From assembly GCF_000588875.1 (NCBI RefSeq), contig NZ_JEMV01000004.1, positions 59,928-123,927 of the forward strand: 64,000 bases of DNA, in the 5' to 3' direction. Positions 35,457 to 43,614 of this stretch are shown piece by piece; the stretch's first letter is position 1, and every line of letters begins with the position of its first letter. A model generated the notes under the pieces. That model saw only the letters and a list, made by a program, of their open reading frames with translations. It did no database searches and was not told the origin of the DNA. This stretch comes from Sphingobium sp. Ant17. Its GTDB lineage: Bacteria; Pseudomonadota; Alphaproteobacteria; Sphingomonadales; Sphingomonadaceae. The position numbers and the translations under genes were made by a program.

Positions 35457-38360
35457 TTAGAAGCGGTAGCGTGCGCCCGCCGTGAAACGGCGGCCATAAG
35501 CATACACATCAAGCAACTGGTTGGAGAAGCGGCCATGGGTGCTGACCGTTTCGTTGGTGATGTTGAGCGCTTCGCCGAACAGGCTGAACCGTTCGGTTAG
35601 CTGGTAGCTGGTGCTCAAATCGATCTGCAGGCTGGAATTGACGAAGGTCGGTTCCGCGCCAAAGGCCGAGTTGTTCTGGGCCTGACCAAAGACCTGCAGA
35701 TATTTGTCGCGCCAGTTGACGGCGGTACGGAACTGGAAGCCTTCCTTGTCATAGAAGGCGACAAGGTTGGCCGAGTTGGCAAGCCCGGTCACGGCAAAGC
35801 CGCTCTGCGACAAATTGGTTTCGTCATAGGGCTTGTTGGTTTCGACGAAGGTGGCGTTGGCGTTGAAGCCAAAGCCGCTGTCACCGAAAACATGCTGCCA
35901 TGCCAATTCGACACCCTTGATCGTCGCGGACGGTCCATTGACCCGCTGCGACACAGCAAAGTTCGCCTCCGCACCGGTCGTAGGATCAATGACGCCGTTG
36001 ATCGCCTGGCGCTGGACGCCCTGCACAACGAAGTTCGTCACATCCTTGAGGAAGAAATTGACGGAGGCGTAGGAATTGCGCTGGTAATACCATTCCATCG
36101 CCAGGTCGAAGTTATCGGCCAGATAGGGCTTCAGGTTCGGGTTGCCGCCCGTTGCTGTCAGGGCTCCGACGCGCTGGCCGACGCCGACGTTAAGAACCGG
36201 CGTAAGCGTGTTGAGTGCTGGGCGCGTCAGCGTGCGCGAAGCGTCGAAACGCAGGTGCAGGCTGTCGGTCAGTTCCAGCTTCATGTCGAGGCTCGGCAGG
36301 AAGTAGGAATAGCTGCTCTTCGTAGAGATAGGCTGCGATTCGCCAAAGGCCACAGTGAGCAACGTTGGATCGGCTTCGCTTCCGACAATGGAAACAGGCA
36401 GTCGTCCGATACCGGCTGATACCAATTTCGTGATTTCTTCGCGCGCGCCGGCGTTGAAGTAGAAAGGCATCCCGGCAACATCGGCTTCGAAATTCACCCG
36501 AACATAGGCCGACCAGGTCTTTTCACGCACATTCTGAACGCTGCCCGGATCGAGCAACAGATCAAACGCGCCGGTAAAGGCGGTGCCGCAGCAGCCAGCG
36601 TTATAGCCCGGAATGGTCTGCGCCTGGGGATTGCCGAGGCCTTCCAGATAGCGCTGATATTCCTTGGCGTCATATTTCAGCAGACCGGGTGGCAGGACGC
36701 CGGAGAAGCCGGGGATGAAGTTATTGGTGCCGATCACGCCCTGAATCAGGCTGGCAGGCATCAGGACACCGCTGCCCTGGCCGGATGGCGGACCGTAACC
36801 CGCATAAGCCTGCCAGAAGTTGTTGGTGAAGGTGCTGCTGTTCTGGAGTTTGAATTCATCCTCCATATAGCGGCCACCGAACTTGATGGTCAGATTATCC
36901 TGTTCCCAGGTTGCGCCGAGGCGGAATTGCTTGATCTCGTCGCTGTTGACCTGCTGCTGCCGCACGGTGACGTGCGAGCCGATAATGGTCTGGTCCAGCC
37001 AACGCGAGGCATCGCCATTGGGACCATAGGCCGTCAGTTCCGGGAAAGCCTTGCTGCTGTTACCGGACACGCGAATGCCGTTTGCGGTGCCCAACGCGCC
37101 ACCATATCCGATATCGCCATTTTCGCTGCTGATTTCACCATCGGGGTTCTGACGGCTCTTCGAATAGCTGGCATCCGCCTCGATCTTGAGGTTTGACGTG
37201 GCGTCCCACACCATGTTCAAACCGATTTGGTTGGTTTCCAGCACGCGAGTATCCGTGCCAGCGGTGAAATCGGTTGGCGATCCCTGCTGCACGAAGTCGA
37301 TCGTCGTGCCGTTTTCATCCTGTTCGACATCGCGCATCGAGCCCTGGTTGAACCAGACGCCGAAACCGGCAATGTCGGTGACAATCTTCTGTCGCGAATA
37401 ATTGTCGTCGAGCGTCAGGACGATGTCGTCGGACGGTGCCCATTGCAGGGCGATGCGGCCGTCGATACGCTCATCCTTGGTATAGCGCTGATCGGCGCCA
37501 TATTGCTGGCCATACCAGCCGACGACGCTCTTGCGGTCACTCGGCGCTGCGTCGACATCATCGGATGGCGCACAGCTTGCCGCATTGCTGCCTGCCAACT
37601 GACATGGGGCGAAAAGGCCGCCCTGCCAACCGGATACATAGACGCGGTTCACCTGCGTATCGCGACGGGTGTAGATGCCGTCGATCAGGATACCGAGCGT
37701 GTCATCGGCAAAGGTCTTGCTGAACAGGGCACCGACGGTCGGCACCACCTTGCCCGCATCGTCCTGGATCGAACCAGCGGCGCTGAACGCGACGCGCGTG
37801 CCGGGGCTGTCGAACGGCTTGGGGTAGGAGATGTTGACGGTCGCACCGATCGAGCTGCTCGACAGCGAAACATCTGGCGTCTTGAGTACGGCGAGCTGGC
37901 CGACGAAATCGGCACCGACCGAGGAGAAGTCGACCGAACGGCCACCGGTCGCGGTGGAGATGCGGCGACCATCGATCAGCGTTTCGTTGAAGTCGCCGCC
38001 GAAGCCGCGCACGGTGATGCCATCGGGCTCGCCGCGCGAACCGGACCGGTTGATCGATACGCCCGGAAGGCGCTGCAGCGATGCCGCGACGTTGGAATCC
38101 GGGAATTTGCCGATATCTTCCGCCGAAATGACGTCGACGACACCAGCCGAATTGCGCTTGATGTCTAGGTTGCGTTGCAGCGACCCACGGATGCCGGTGA
38201 CGACGATGTCCGCTTCGCTGGCAGGGTTCGTGATGGTGGCCTGTTCGGCCACTTGCGCAACGGCCGGAAAGGCGATTGCCAGGGCCAGGCCGCTGGCTGT
38301 CGCCGCCAGGCTCTTGCGGCTGCGCTTCGCCAAACGAGCGCGATCGAAATCTATCTTCAT
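35457..38360 (-). CDS. TonB-dependent receptor, module A
   Basis: 967 residues. Long signal sequence (MKIDFDRARLAKRSRKSLAA to about FPAVAQ), then the plug: EADIVVTGIRGSLQRNLDIK, ISAEDIGKFPDSNVAASLQR, LPGVSINRSGSRGEPDGITV and RGFGGDFNETLIDGRRISTA. The barrel ends DVYAYGRRFTAGARYRF. This is the Caulobacter/Xanthomonas-type oligosaccharide receptor family. GGGGAGGA precedes the ATG. It is divergent from SapC-A with a 281-base gap that holds operator A3. With hemicellulases on both sides, a xylan- or xyloglucan-derived oligosaccharide is the likely ligand; this is inference from context. Confidence 0.92.
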   Translation of the reverse strand: MKIDFDRARLAKRSRKSLAATASGLALAIAFPAVAQVAEQATITNPASEADIVVTGIRGSLQRNLDIKRNSAGVVDVISAEDIGKFPDSNVAASLQRLPGVSINRSGSRGEPDGITVRGFGGDFNETLIDGRRISTATGGRSVDFSSVGADFVGQLAVLKTPDVSLSSSSIGATVNISYPKPFDSPGTRVAFSAAGSIQDDAGKVVPTVGALFSKTFADDTLGILIDGIYTRRDTQVNRVYVSGWQGGLFAPCQLAGSNAASCAPSDDVDAAPSDRKSVVGWYGQQYGADQRYTKDERIDGRIALQWAPSDDIVLTLDDNYSRQKIVTDIAGFGVWFNQGSMRDVEQDENGTTIDFVQQGSPTDFTAGTDTRVLETNQIGLNMVWDATSNLKIEADASYSKSRQNPDGEISSENGDIGYGGALGTANGIRVSGNSSKAFPELTAYGPNGDASRWLDQTIIGSHVTVRQQQVNSDEIKQFRLGATWEQDNLTIKFGGRYMEDEFKLQNSSTFTNNFWQAYAGYGPPSGQGSGVLMPASLIQGVIGTNNFIPGFSGVLPPGLLKYDAKEYQRYLEGLGNPQAQTIPGYNAGCCGTAFTGAFDLLLDPGSVQNVREKTWSAYVRVNFEADVAGMPFYFNAGAREEITKLVSAGIGRLPVSIVGSEADPTLLTVAFGESQPISTKSSYSYFLPSLDMKLELTDSLHLRFDASRTLTRPALNTLTPVLNVGVGQRVGALTATGGNPNLKPYLADNFDLAMEWYYQRNSYASVNFFLKDVTNFVVQGVQRQAINGVIDPTTGAEANFAVSQRVNGPSATIKGVELAWQHVFGDSGFGFNANATFVETNKPYDETNLSQSGFAVTGLANSANLVAFYDKEGFQFRTAVNWRDKYLQVFGQAQNNSAFGAEPTFVNSSLQIDLSTSYQLTERFSLFGEALNITNETVSTHGRFSNQLLDVYAYGRRFTAGARYRF

Positions 38361-38504
38361 GATCCTCCCCTTACTCCCACTTCTTCTCGCCCGAACGTCG
38401 CGACACTATTGTCACGCACGATCACAGTTTCAGGCTTTGGGGGGAGGGGCCGTCGCACGAACGGATTTGATCCTCACCCAAGCCTTTTCTTTTCTAGGCG
38501 TAAA

Positions 38505-38518
38505 TGGTAGCGCTATCG
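38505..38518. promoter_or_regulatory. LacI-type operator A3 (between TBDR-A and SapC-A)
   Basis: TGGTAGCGCTATCG, 145 bases before TBDR-A and 124 before SapC-A in their shared promoter region. It is the most symmetrical of the AGCGCT-centred sites (core GGTAGCGCTATC). Confidence 0.6.
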
Positions 38519-38641
38519 AAACGGGCAATCAAGCGAAATTGTATGTGTAAATATCGCCCCGTGTGATTAGGCTGTCGGAGACGAAAAATTCGTCCAGACA
38601 GGGCGGCGGCAGCGTGAGAATGTGCCGCAGGAGGAGAGGGT

Positions 38642-39325
38642 ATGAAATCGCTTCAGTTGCTCAATAATGTGGCGCATGCCGGTTTGCGGATGCGGGCACC
38701 GGACCATGGATCTGGTCCGTTCGTGCGAATCGTCATTGGTGAAATCCTGGCCGCTGCCGCTGCCTGCCCGATTCTTTTTTCCAAACATGCCGAGACGGGC
38801 CGATTCTATCTGGGGGCGCTAACCGGGTTGAAGCCTGGCGAGCATCTGGTGGATTCGCCCGATGATCGTCCCGCCTTTCGGGCGCTGGAGGCGGATCGCG
38901 AAGGCTTCTTTACGGCCGAGGAGAATATCGCCTTCGACCCGGACCATCTCCGCTTTGCATCCGGCGATGGTGACCCGTTGTTCGATGCGGAAGGGAAGCC
39001 CACCCTACAATTGCGCGTCGTCCAACAGGCGCTAAGCCGCCTGGTTGCGGGGATGGAGGCGACCGAAGCCTTCATCGCCGCCTTGCTTGCGCACCGGCTG
39101 ATCGAGCCGATCGACATCGCGCTCAGCTTTGATGATGGGGAGACGGTGCGGCTGGATGGGCTCTATACGGTGAGCCTCGATAGTCTCGATGATCTGGACG
39201 ATGCGGCCGTCATGATGCTGTTTCGATCCGGGCATCTGCGCCTTGCCTACGCCATCGCCGGATCGTTGCAGCATATAAGCCTGATGGCGCGTCGGCGGAA
39301 CGACAGGCTTGGACGGTTCGGCTGA
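38642..39325 (+). CDS. SapC-family protein, module A
   Basis: 227 residues without a signal peptide. HAGLRMRAPDHGSGPFVRIV, CPILFSKHAETGRFYLGALT, LQLRVVQQALSRLVAGMEAT and SGHLRLAYAIAGSLQHISLM match the SapC family (named from Campylobacter S-layer clusters, but in these bacteria found with TonB receptors and cupin-like proteins). Biochemical role unknown. AGGAGAGG precedes the ATG. Its stop is followed after three bases by the cupin-like gene, so they are co-translated. Divergent from TBDR-A under operator A3. The paralogue SapC-B at 59.6 kb shares its layout, including the cupin-like partner. Confidence 0.88.
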   Translation: MKSLQLLNNVAHAGLRMRAPDHGSGPFVRIVIGEILAAAAACPILFSKHAETGRFYLGALTGLKPGEHLVDSPDDRPAFRALEADREGFFTAEENIAFDPDHLRFASGDGDPLFDAEGKPTLQLRVVQQALSRLVAGMEATEAFIAALLAHRLIEPIDIALSFDDGETVRLDGLYTVSLDSLDDLDDAAVMMLFRSGHLRLAYAIAGSLQHISLMARRRNDRLGRFG

Positions 39326-39328
39326 CCG

Positions 39329-40348
39329 ATGGCCAGTGCCGCTGTCCCTATCCTGGAACGAACCGTTGCCGAAGTCGGAGGTGTCGAAGGTTTGCGACAT
39401 TTGGCGCAGGCGTGCCGCCCCGTTGTGATTCGGGGTGTCTGTAGCGACTGGCCTGCGATGCAGATGAGCGTACAAAGCAATGACGCCGTGCTTGCCTATC
39501 TGGCGCGATTCGACAGCGGATCGACAGCGGAATATTTCGCTGGTCCGCCAAATTTATGTGGGCGCTATCATTATGGCGATGGGCCTGGCGGCTTCAACTT
39601 TGCCAGGGAAACCATCGCCGTTCGGCAAGCGATCGCGCGGATCGCCGCCAATGCGCAGGATGCGGGCGAGACCGGCTATCTGGGTTCGCTGCCGACCGAT
39701 CATCATTTCCCCGGCTTTGCCGAGGCGAATCCATGCGCGTTGTTGCCGCCGAACGTCCGCCCCCGGATATGGCTGGGCAATGCCTCGACCGTTGCCTGCC
39801 ATTATGACACCTATGATAATCTGGCCTGCGCAGTAGCCGGGCGGCGACGCTTCACCCTCTATCCGCCCGATGCGATCGGCGATCTCTATGTCGGGCCGAT
39901 CGACCATACCTTGTCGGGGCAGCCGATATCGCTGGCCGCGGGGGCGGCGAGCAACGATCCGCAATATCCTCGCTTTGCGGCCGCGCGAGCGAGGGCCGTT
40001 ATGGTGGACCTCGCCCCCGGAGACGCGCTCTACCTCCCCAAATTATGGTGGCATCAGGTCGAGGCGCTCGATCCCGTCAACATTCTGGTCAATTATTGGT
40101 GGGATGGTTTCAGCGCCGGGCCGGATGCGCCGCACACCGCCATGCTGCTCGCCATGATCGCCATTGCCGAACGGCCAGCGGCCGAGCGGGACGCCTGGCG
40201 CGCCTATTTCGACCATTATGTCTTTCGCCCCGATGGCCATCCTTTGGCCCATATGCCGGACGCGCAGCATCGGGTGTTGGGGCCGCTCGGCCAAGGAAAT
40301 TATGGGCGGATACGCGCTCTGGTGATGCGCCTGTTGCGCGGACAATGA
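39329..40348 (+). CDS. Cupin-like (JmjC-type, Pass1-related) protein, module A
   Basis: 339 residues. The N-terminal ACRPVVIRGVCSDWPAMQMS is the classical opening of FIH/JmjC-type cupin-like proteins. The iron-binding HxD is in TVACHYDTYDNLACAVAGRR and the distal His in LPKLWWHQVEALDPVNILVN. RRFTLYPPDAIGDLYVGPID is also family-typical. Such proteins use Fe(II) and 2-oxoglutarate to hydroxylate, but many members in TonB-receptor loci have no known substrate. It sits three bases after SapC-A and 22 bases before an esterase. No signal peptide, so cytoplasmic. Confidence 0.87.
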   Translation: MASAAVPILERTVAEVGGVEGLRHLAQACRPVVIRGVCSDWPAMQMSVQSNDAVLAYLARFDSGSTAEYFAGPPNLCGRYHYGDGPGGFNFARETIAVRQAIARIAANAQDAGETGYLGSLPTDHHFPGFAEANPCALLPPNVRPRIWLGNASTVACHYDTYDNLACAVAGRRRFTLYPPDAIGDLYVGPIDHTLSGQPISLAAGAASNDPQYPRFAAARARAVMVDLAPGDALYLPKLWWHQVEALDPVNILVNYWWDGFSAGPDAPHTAMLLAMIAIAERPAAERDAWRAYFDHYVFRPDGHPLAHMPDAQHRVLGPLGQGNYGRIRALVMRLLRGQ

Positions 40349-40370
40349 CGACGAAAATGGAGGGGTTGGC

Positions 40371-41444
40371 ATGACGTTCAAGACACGGATGATAGTCGTT
40401 ACGGCGTTGGCGATGGCCGGGGCGTCGATGCCTGCCTTGGCGCAGGTTGCGACGGGTGCGCCGCCAGCTGTCGCCGGGGCAAAGCCGGTGACGATCGAGC
40501 GCATCAAGGTGCATGCCCCGACGATCGAGGGCAATCTGGAAGGCGAAGCGGCCGACCGCGATGTGCTGGTGATCCTTCCGCCCAGCTATGGTCGCGAACC
40601 ATCACCGCGTTATCCGGTCGTGTATGCGCTGCACGGCTATTCGATCGGCGCGGAGGAATGGGCGAAGGAAATCCACATTCCCCGGACCGTGGAAGGCGCC
40701 TTTGCCAAAGGCGCGCAGGAGATGATCCTGGTGCTGCCCGATTCCAAGACGGTCCATAATGGGTCGATGTATTCCAGTTCGGTGACGACCGGCGATTTCG
40801 AAAGTTTCGTGGCGCGCGATCTGGTCCGGTATATCGACAGCCACTATCGGACGATCGCGCAGCGCGAAAGCCGGGGGCTGGCCGGGCATAGCATGGGCGG
40901 CTACGGGACCAGCCGCATCGGCATGAAACATACCGATATCTTCGGTGCGCTTTATATGATGAGCCCCTGCTGCCTGTCGCCGCGCGATCCGGCGCAGATC
41001 GATCCGGCCGTGTTCAAACAGCTCGAATCGGTGAAGTCGCCCGCCGATTCTGCTGGGCTATCCTTCATGTTGCGCGCGCAATTGGCGACGGCTGCCGCCT
41101 GGTCGCCCAACCCGCAAAAGCCGCCGCTTTATCTGGACATGCCGGTCAAGGACGGGGTGGTGCAACCCGATGTCGTGGCCAAATGGGCAGCGAATGCGCC
41201 GCTGGCGTTCGTCGATCAATATATCGGCAATCTCCGCCGCTATCGCGCGATCGCCATCGATGTCGGCGACAAGGATGGATTGAAGGCAGACGCGCAGACG
41301 CTGCATGGCGTGCTTGATCGCTATGGCATTCCCAACAGTTTCGAAATCTATGAGGGTGATCATACCAATCGGGTGGCCTGGCGTTTTCAGGATAAGTTGT
41401 TGCCCTTCTTCAGCGCGCATCTCGCCTTTCAGCGCGCGCGATAA
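40371..41444 (+). CDS. Secreted esterase (CE1/feruloyl-esterase-like, esterase D fold)
   Basis: 357 residues with a signal peptide (MTFKTRMIVVTALAMAGASM to about PALAQ). The alpha/beta-hydrolase domain shows RYPVVYALHGYSIGAEEWAK (oxyanion region), the nucleophile in RGLAGHSMGGYGTSRIGMKH, and the catalytic His in EIYEGDHTNRVAWRFQDKLL. The build matches the CE1/S-formylglutathione-hydrolase-like group containing feruloyl and acetyl-xylan esterases. It follows the SapC-A/cupin-A pair by 22 bases with AGGGG before its ATG, so it is the third gene of that operon. A feruloyl esterase would link the hemicellulases to the feruloyl-CoA lyase at 24-25 kb; activity is not proven by sequence. Confidence 0.8.
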   Translation: MTFKTRMIVVTALAMAGASMPALAQVATGAPPAVAGAKPVTIERIKVHAPTIEGNLEGEAADRDVLVILPPSYGREPSPRYPVVYALHGYSIGAEEWAKEIHIPRTVEGAFAKGAQEMILVLPDSKTVHNGSMYSSSVTTGDFESFVARDLVRYIDSHYRTIAQRESRGLAGHSMGGYGTSRIGMKHTDIFGALYMMSPCCLSPRDPAQIDPAVFKQLESVKSPADSAGLSFMLRAQLATAAAWSPNPQKPPLYLDMPVKDGVVQPDVVAKWAANAPLAFVDQYIGNLRRYRAIAIDVGDKDGLKADAQTLHGVLDRYGIPNSFEIYEGDHTNRVAWRFQDKLLPFFSAHLAFQRAR

Positions 41445-41497
41445 GGGGGCGGGTCAGACCTTCAGGTTGTCAAACGAATGAAAATGACGGCACCAAA

Positions 41498-41511
41498 AGG
41501 TAGCGTTAACA
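41498..41511. promoter_or_regulatory. LacI-type operator A4 (before the CE20-like gene)
   Basis: AGGTAGCGTTAACA, 90 bases before the acetylesterase start. It matches TGRTAGCGCTAWCA at 12 of 14 positions. Confidence 0.55.
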
Positions 41512-41600
41512 TTAATGGCCTGATCGGCGCTTCTAAGCGGCGCTGTTCGGACATTCTGCAAGCGCGGAACGGCATAATTTGCATAGCGGGAGGATCACAT

Positions 41601-43559
41601 ATGAAGCGCTCAAATTGGTATATCACGGCCGTAGCTATGGGATTCCTCCCGGTGACGGCTATGCCTGCGGCTGCAGCACCTGTGTTCGATGCGCTATCTG
41701 GTGACCATTCGGTTATCCAGCGCGATCGTCCGGCCCTGATCCGTGGGAGGGCTGATCCGGGCGAGATGATCACGATAACATTGGGTGCGGCGACCCAGGT
41801 CGTGACGGCGGATGCGCAGGGGCGGTTCCAAGCGGGGTTTGCCGCGCTTGCCAAGGCTGGGCCGATCGCACTGTCGGCGCGCAGCGACAAGGGGCAGGCA
41901 ACTGCGCGGGACGTGGTCGTGGGCGACGTCTTCCTATGTTCAGGCCAGTCGAACATGGAATTGGAAGTGCGCAATGCGCAGGATGCCATGGGGCAGATCC
42001 GCAATTCGTCGGACGAGCAACTGCGCCTGATTACGGTTCCGCGCGAAGCGGCGGACCAGGCACGGCAGGACTTTGCCAGTGCGGTGTCGTGGAAGACGGC
42101 CAGCCCGGAAAGCGTGCCCGATTTTTCCGCTGCCTGCTATTATATGGCGCGAGACCTGCGCAAGACGGCGGGCATTCCGATCGGCGCCATCTCCAGCAGT
42201 TGGGGCGGATCGCAGATCAGCCCCTGGATGGGGGAAGTGGCCCAGGCCGCGATCGGTCGCGCCGATCGCTCCGCGATGGTGACGTTGCACGCCAGCGATC
42301 CCATCGCAGCCGAACGGGCGGCGAGCGCCGAATGGGAAGGTTGGTGGCGCGCAGCCACCGGCGATGCAGTCGGCCAAGAGCCTTGGCAGCCCGGCAGTAC
42401 CCTTGGCTGGGCAGATGTGCCGAAATTGGGGCCATGGGAAGAATGGGGCGTCAGTGCCCTCTCCGAATTCAACGGCATGGTCTGGTTCCGGCGGGAATTC
42501 ATTTTGACGGCTGCGCAGGCAGCCGAGGCGGCGACCCTGTCCTTGGGCACCATGGATGATGTCGGCCGGGTCTGGATCAATGGCAGTCCCGTGGGGATGA
42601 GCGCCAAGGCATGGCAGCCCACCAGCCTGACCGTGCCACCGGGTCTGTTGAAGGCGGGTCGCAATGTCCTGATCATCAATGTGATGGATAATTATGCCAA
42701 TGGTGGGCTGCTGGGACCGGCGAGCGACATGGCCTTGCGGTTTGCCGATGGGGGCGATGTGCCGTTGGGCGACAAGTGGCGCTATGCCGTGGCAGCCAAA
42801 TCGCCCCCCGGCGCGCCGCGTGTGCCATGGGCTGATGTGACCGGCGCGGGCACGCTCTTTAATGGCATGATCGCGCCGCTGGGTGCGATCGGCTTGAAGG
42901 GTGTTGCCTGGTATCAGGGCGAGTCCGATGTCGACCTGCCTGGCTATGCCGATCGGCTGGCGGCAATGATGGCCGAATGGCGCGAACAATTTCGCGCGCC
43001 CGACCTGCCCTTCGTCATCGTGCAGCTCGCCGCCTATGGCAAGCCGACGACGAAACCGTCGGAGAGCGGCTGGGCACGGATGCGCGATACGCAATATCGG
43101 GCCGTTGCAGCGGACCCCCATGCGGCGTTGGCCACGGCGATCGATCTGGGCGATCCGTTCGATATTCATCCCGGAGAGAAGCAGGAATTGGGTCGCCGCC
43201 TCGCGCGGTCGATGCGGGCGGTTGCCTATGGCGAACGGCATTCCGCTAGCGGTCCGCAGGCGGCAAAGGCCATTGCTACGCCGGACGGCGGGGCCATGAT
43301 CGAATTTTTAGGGCTAACGGGCGCCCTTCAGACGCGTAGCGCCGCGCAGGCGATCGGCTTTGAGCTGTGCGGGCAAGCGGCGGATAGCTGTCGCTATGTC
43401 GGCGGCGAGGTGGAAGGATTGCGCATCCATCTTGCAGGTGATGGTCAGCCAGCCGTGCGGGTCCGATATGGCTGGGCGGATTCGCCGGTCATCAACCTCT
43501 ATGACGAGGCCCCTATACCGGTCGGTTCGTTCGAGCTGCCGATAGGTACAGGTCGTTAG
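41601..43559 (+). CDS. SGNH acetylesterase (CE20 / sialate O-acetylesterase-like)
   Basis: 652 residues with a signal peptide (MKRSNWYITAVAMGFLPVTA to about AMPAAAA). The SGNH domain is split: nucleophile block VFLCSGQSNMELEVRNAQDA and AISSSWGGSQISPW come early, a galactose-binding-like domain is inserted (VSALSEFNGMVWFRREFILT to TSLTVPPGLLKAGRNVLIIN), then KGVAWYQGESDVDLPGYADR and the Asp-His pair in FDIHPGEKQELGRRLARSMR. This is the arrangement I know from Xanthomonas xyloglucan acetylesterase (CE20) and sialate O-acetylesterase relatives. Removal of acetyl groups from hemicellulose side chains fits the neighbouring GH95 and GH27. ATG 41601 has GGGAGGA at ideal spacing; the frame is open 123 bases further up. 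Preceded by operator A4; convergent with the GH27 gene. Confidence 0.85.
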   Translation: MKRSNWYITAVAMGFLPVTAMPAAAAPVFDALSGDHSVIQRDRPALIRGRADPGEMITITLGAATQVVTADAQGRFQAGFAALAKAGPIALSARSDKGQATARDVVVGDVFLCSGQSNMELEVRNAQDAMGQIRNSSDEQLRLITVPREAADQARQDFASAVSWKTASPESVPDFSAACYYMARDLRKTAGIPIGAISSSWGGSQISPWMGEVAQAAIGRADRSAMVTLHASDPIAAERAASAEWEGWWRAATGDAVGQEPWQPGSTLGWADVPKLGPWEEWGVSALSEFNGMVWFRREFILTAAQAAEAATLSLGTMDDVGRVWINGSPVGMSAKAWQPTSLTVPPGLLKAGRNVLIINVMDNYANGGLLGPASDMALRFADGGDVPLGDKWRYAVAAKSPPGAPRVPWADVTGAGTLFNGMIAPLGAIGLKGVAWYQGESDVDLPGYADRLAAMMAEWREQFRAPDLPFVIVQLAAYGKPTTKPSESGWARMRDTQYRAVAADPHAALATAIDLGDPFDIHPGEKQELGRRLARSMRAVAYGERHSASGPQAAKAIATPDGGAMIEFLGLTGALQTRSAAQAIGFELCGQAADSCRYVGGEVEGLRIHLAGDGQPAVRVRYGWADSPVINLYDEAPIPVGSFELPIGTGR

Positions 43560-43614
43560 GGAATGAGGCTATGTTGGGCGGGCGGATTACTACACCGCCC
43601 ACCCATCATGGCGA

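Noticed and set aside
38642..39325. SapC as evidence for an S-layer secretion system
   Set aside because: The name comes from Campylobacter; no S-layer protein or type I secretion genes are here, and the family is common near TonB receptors.
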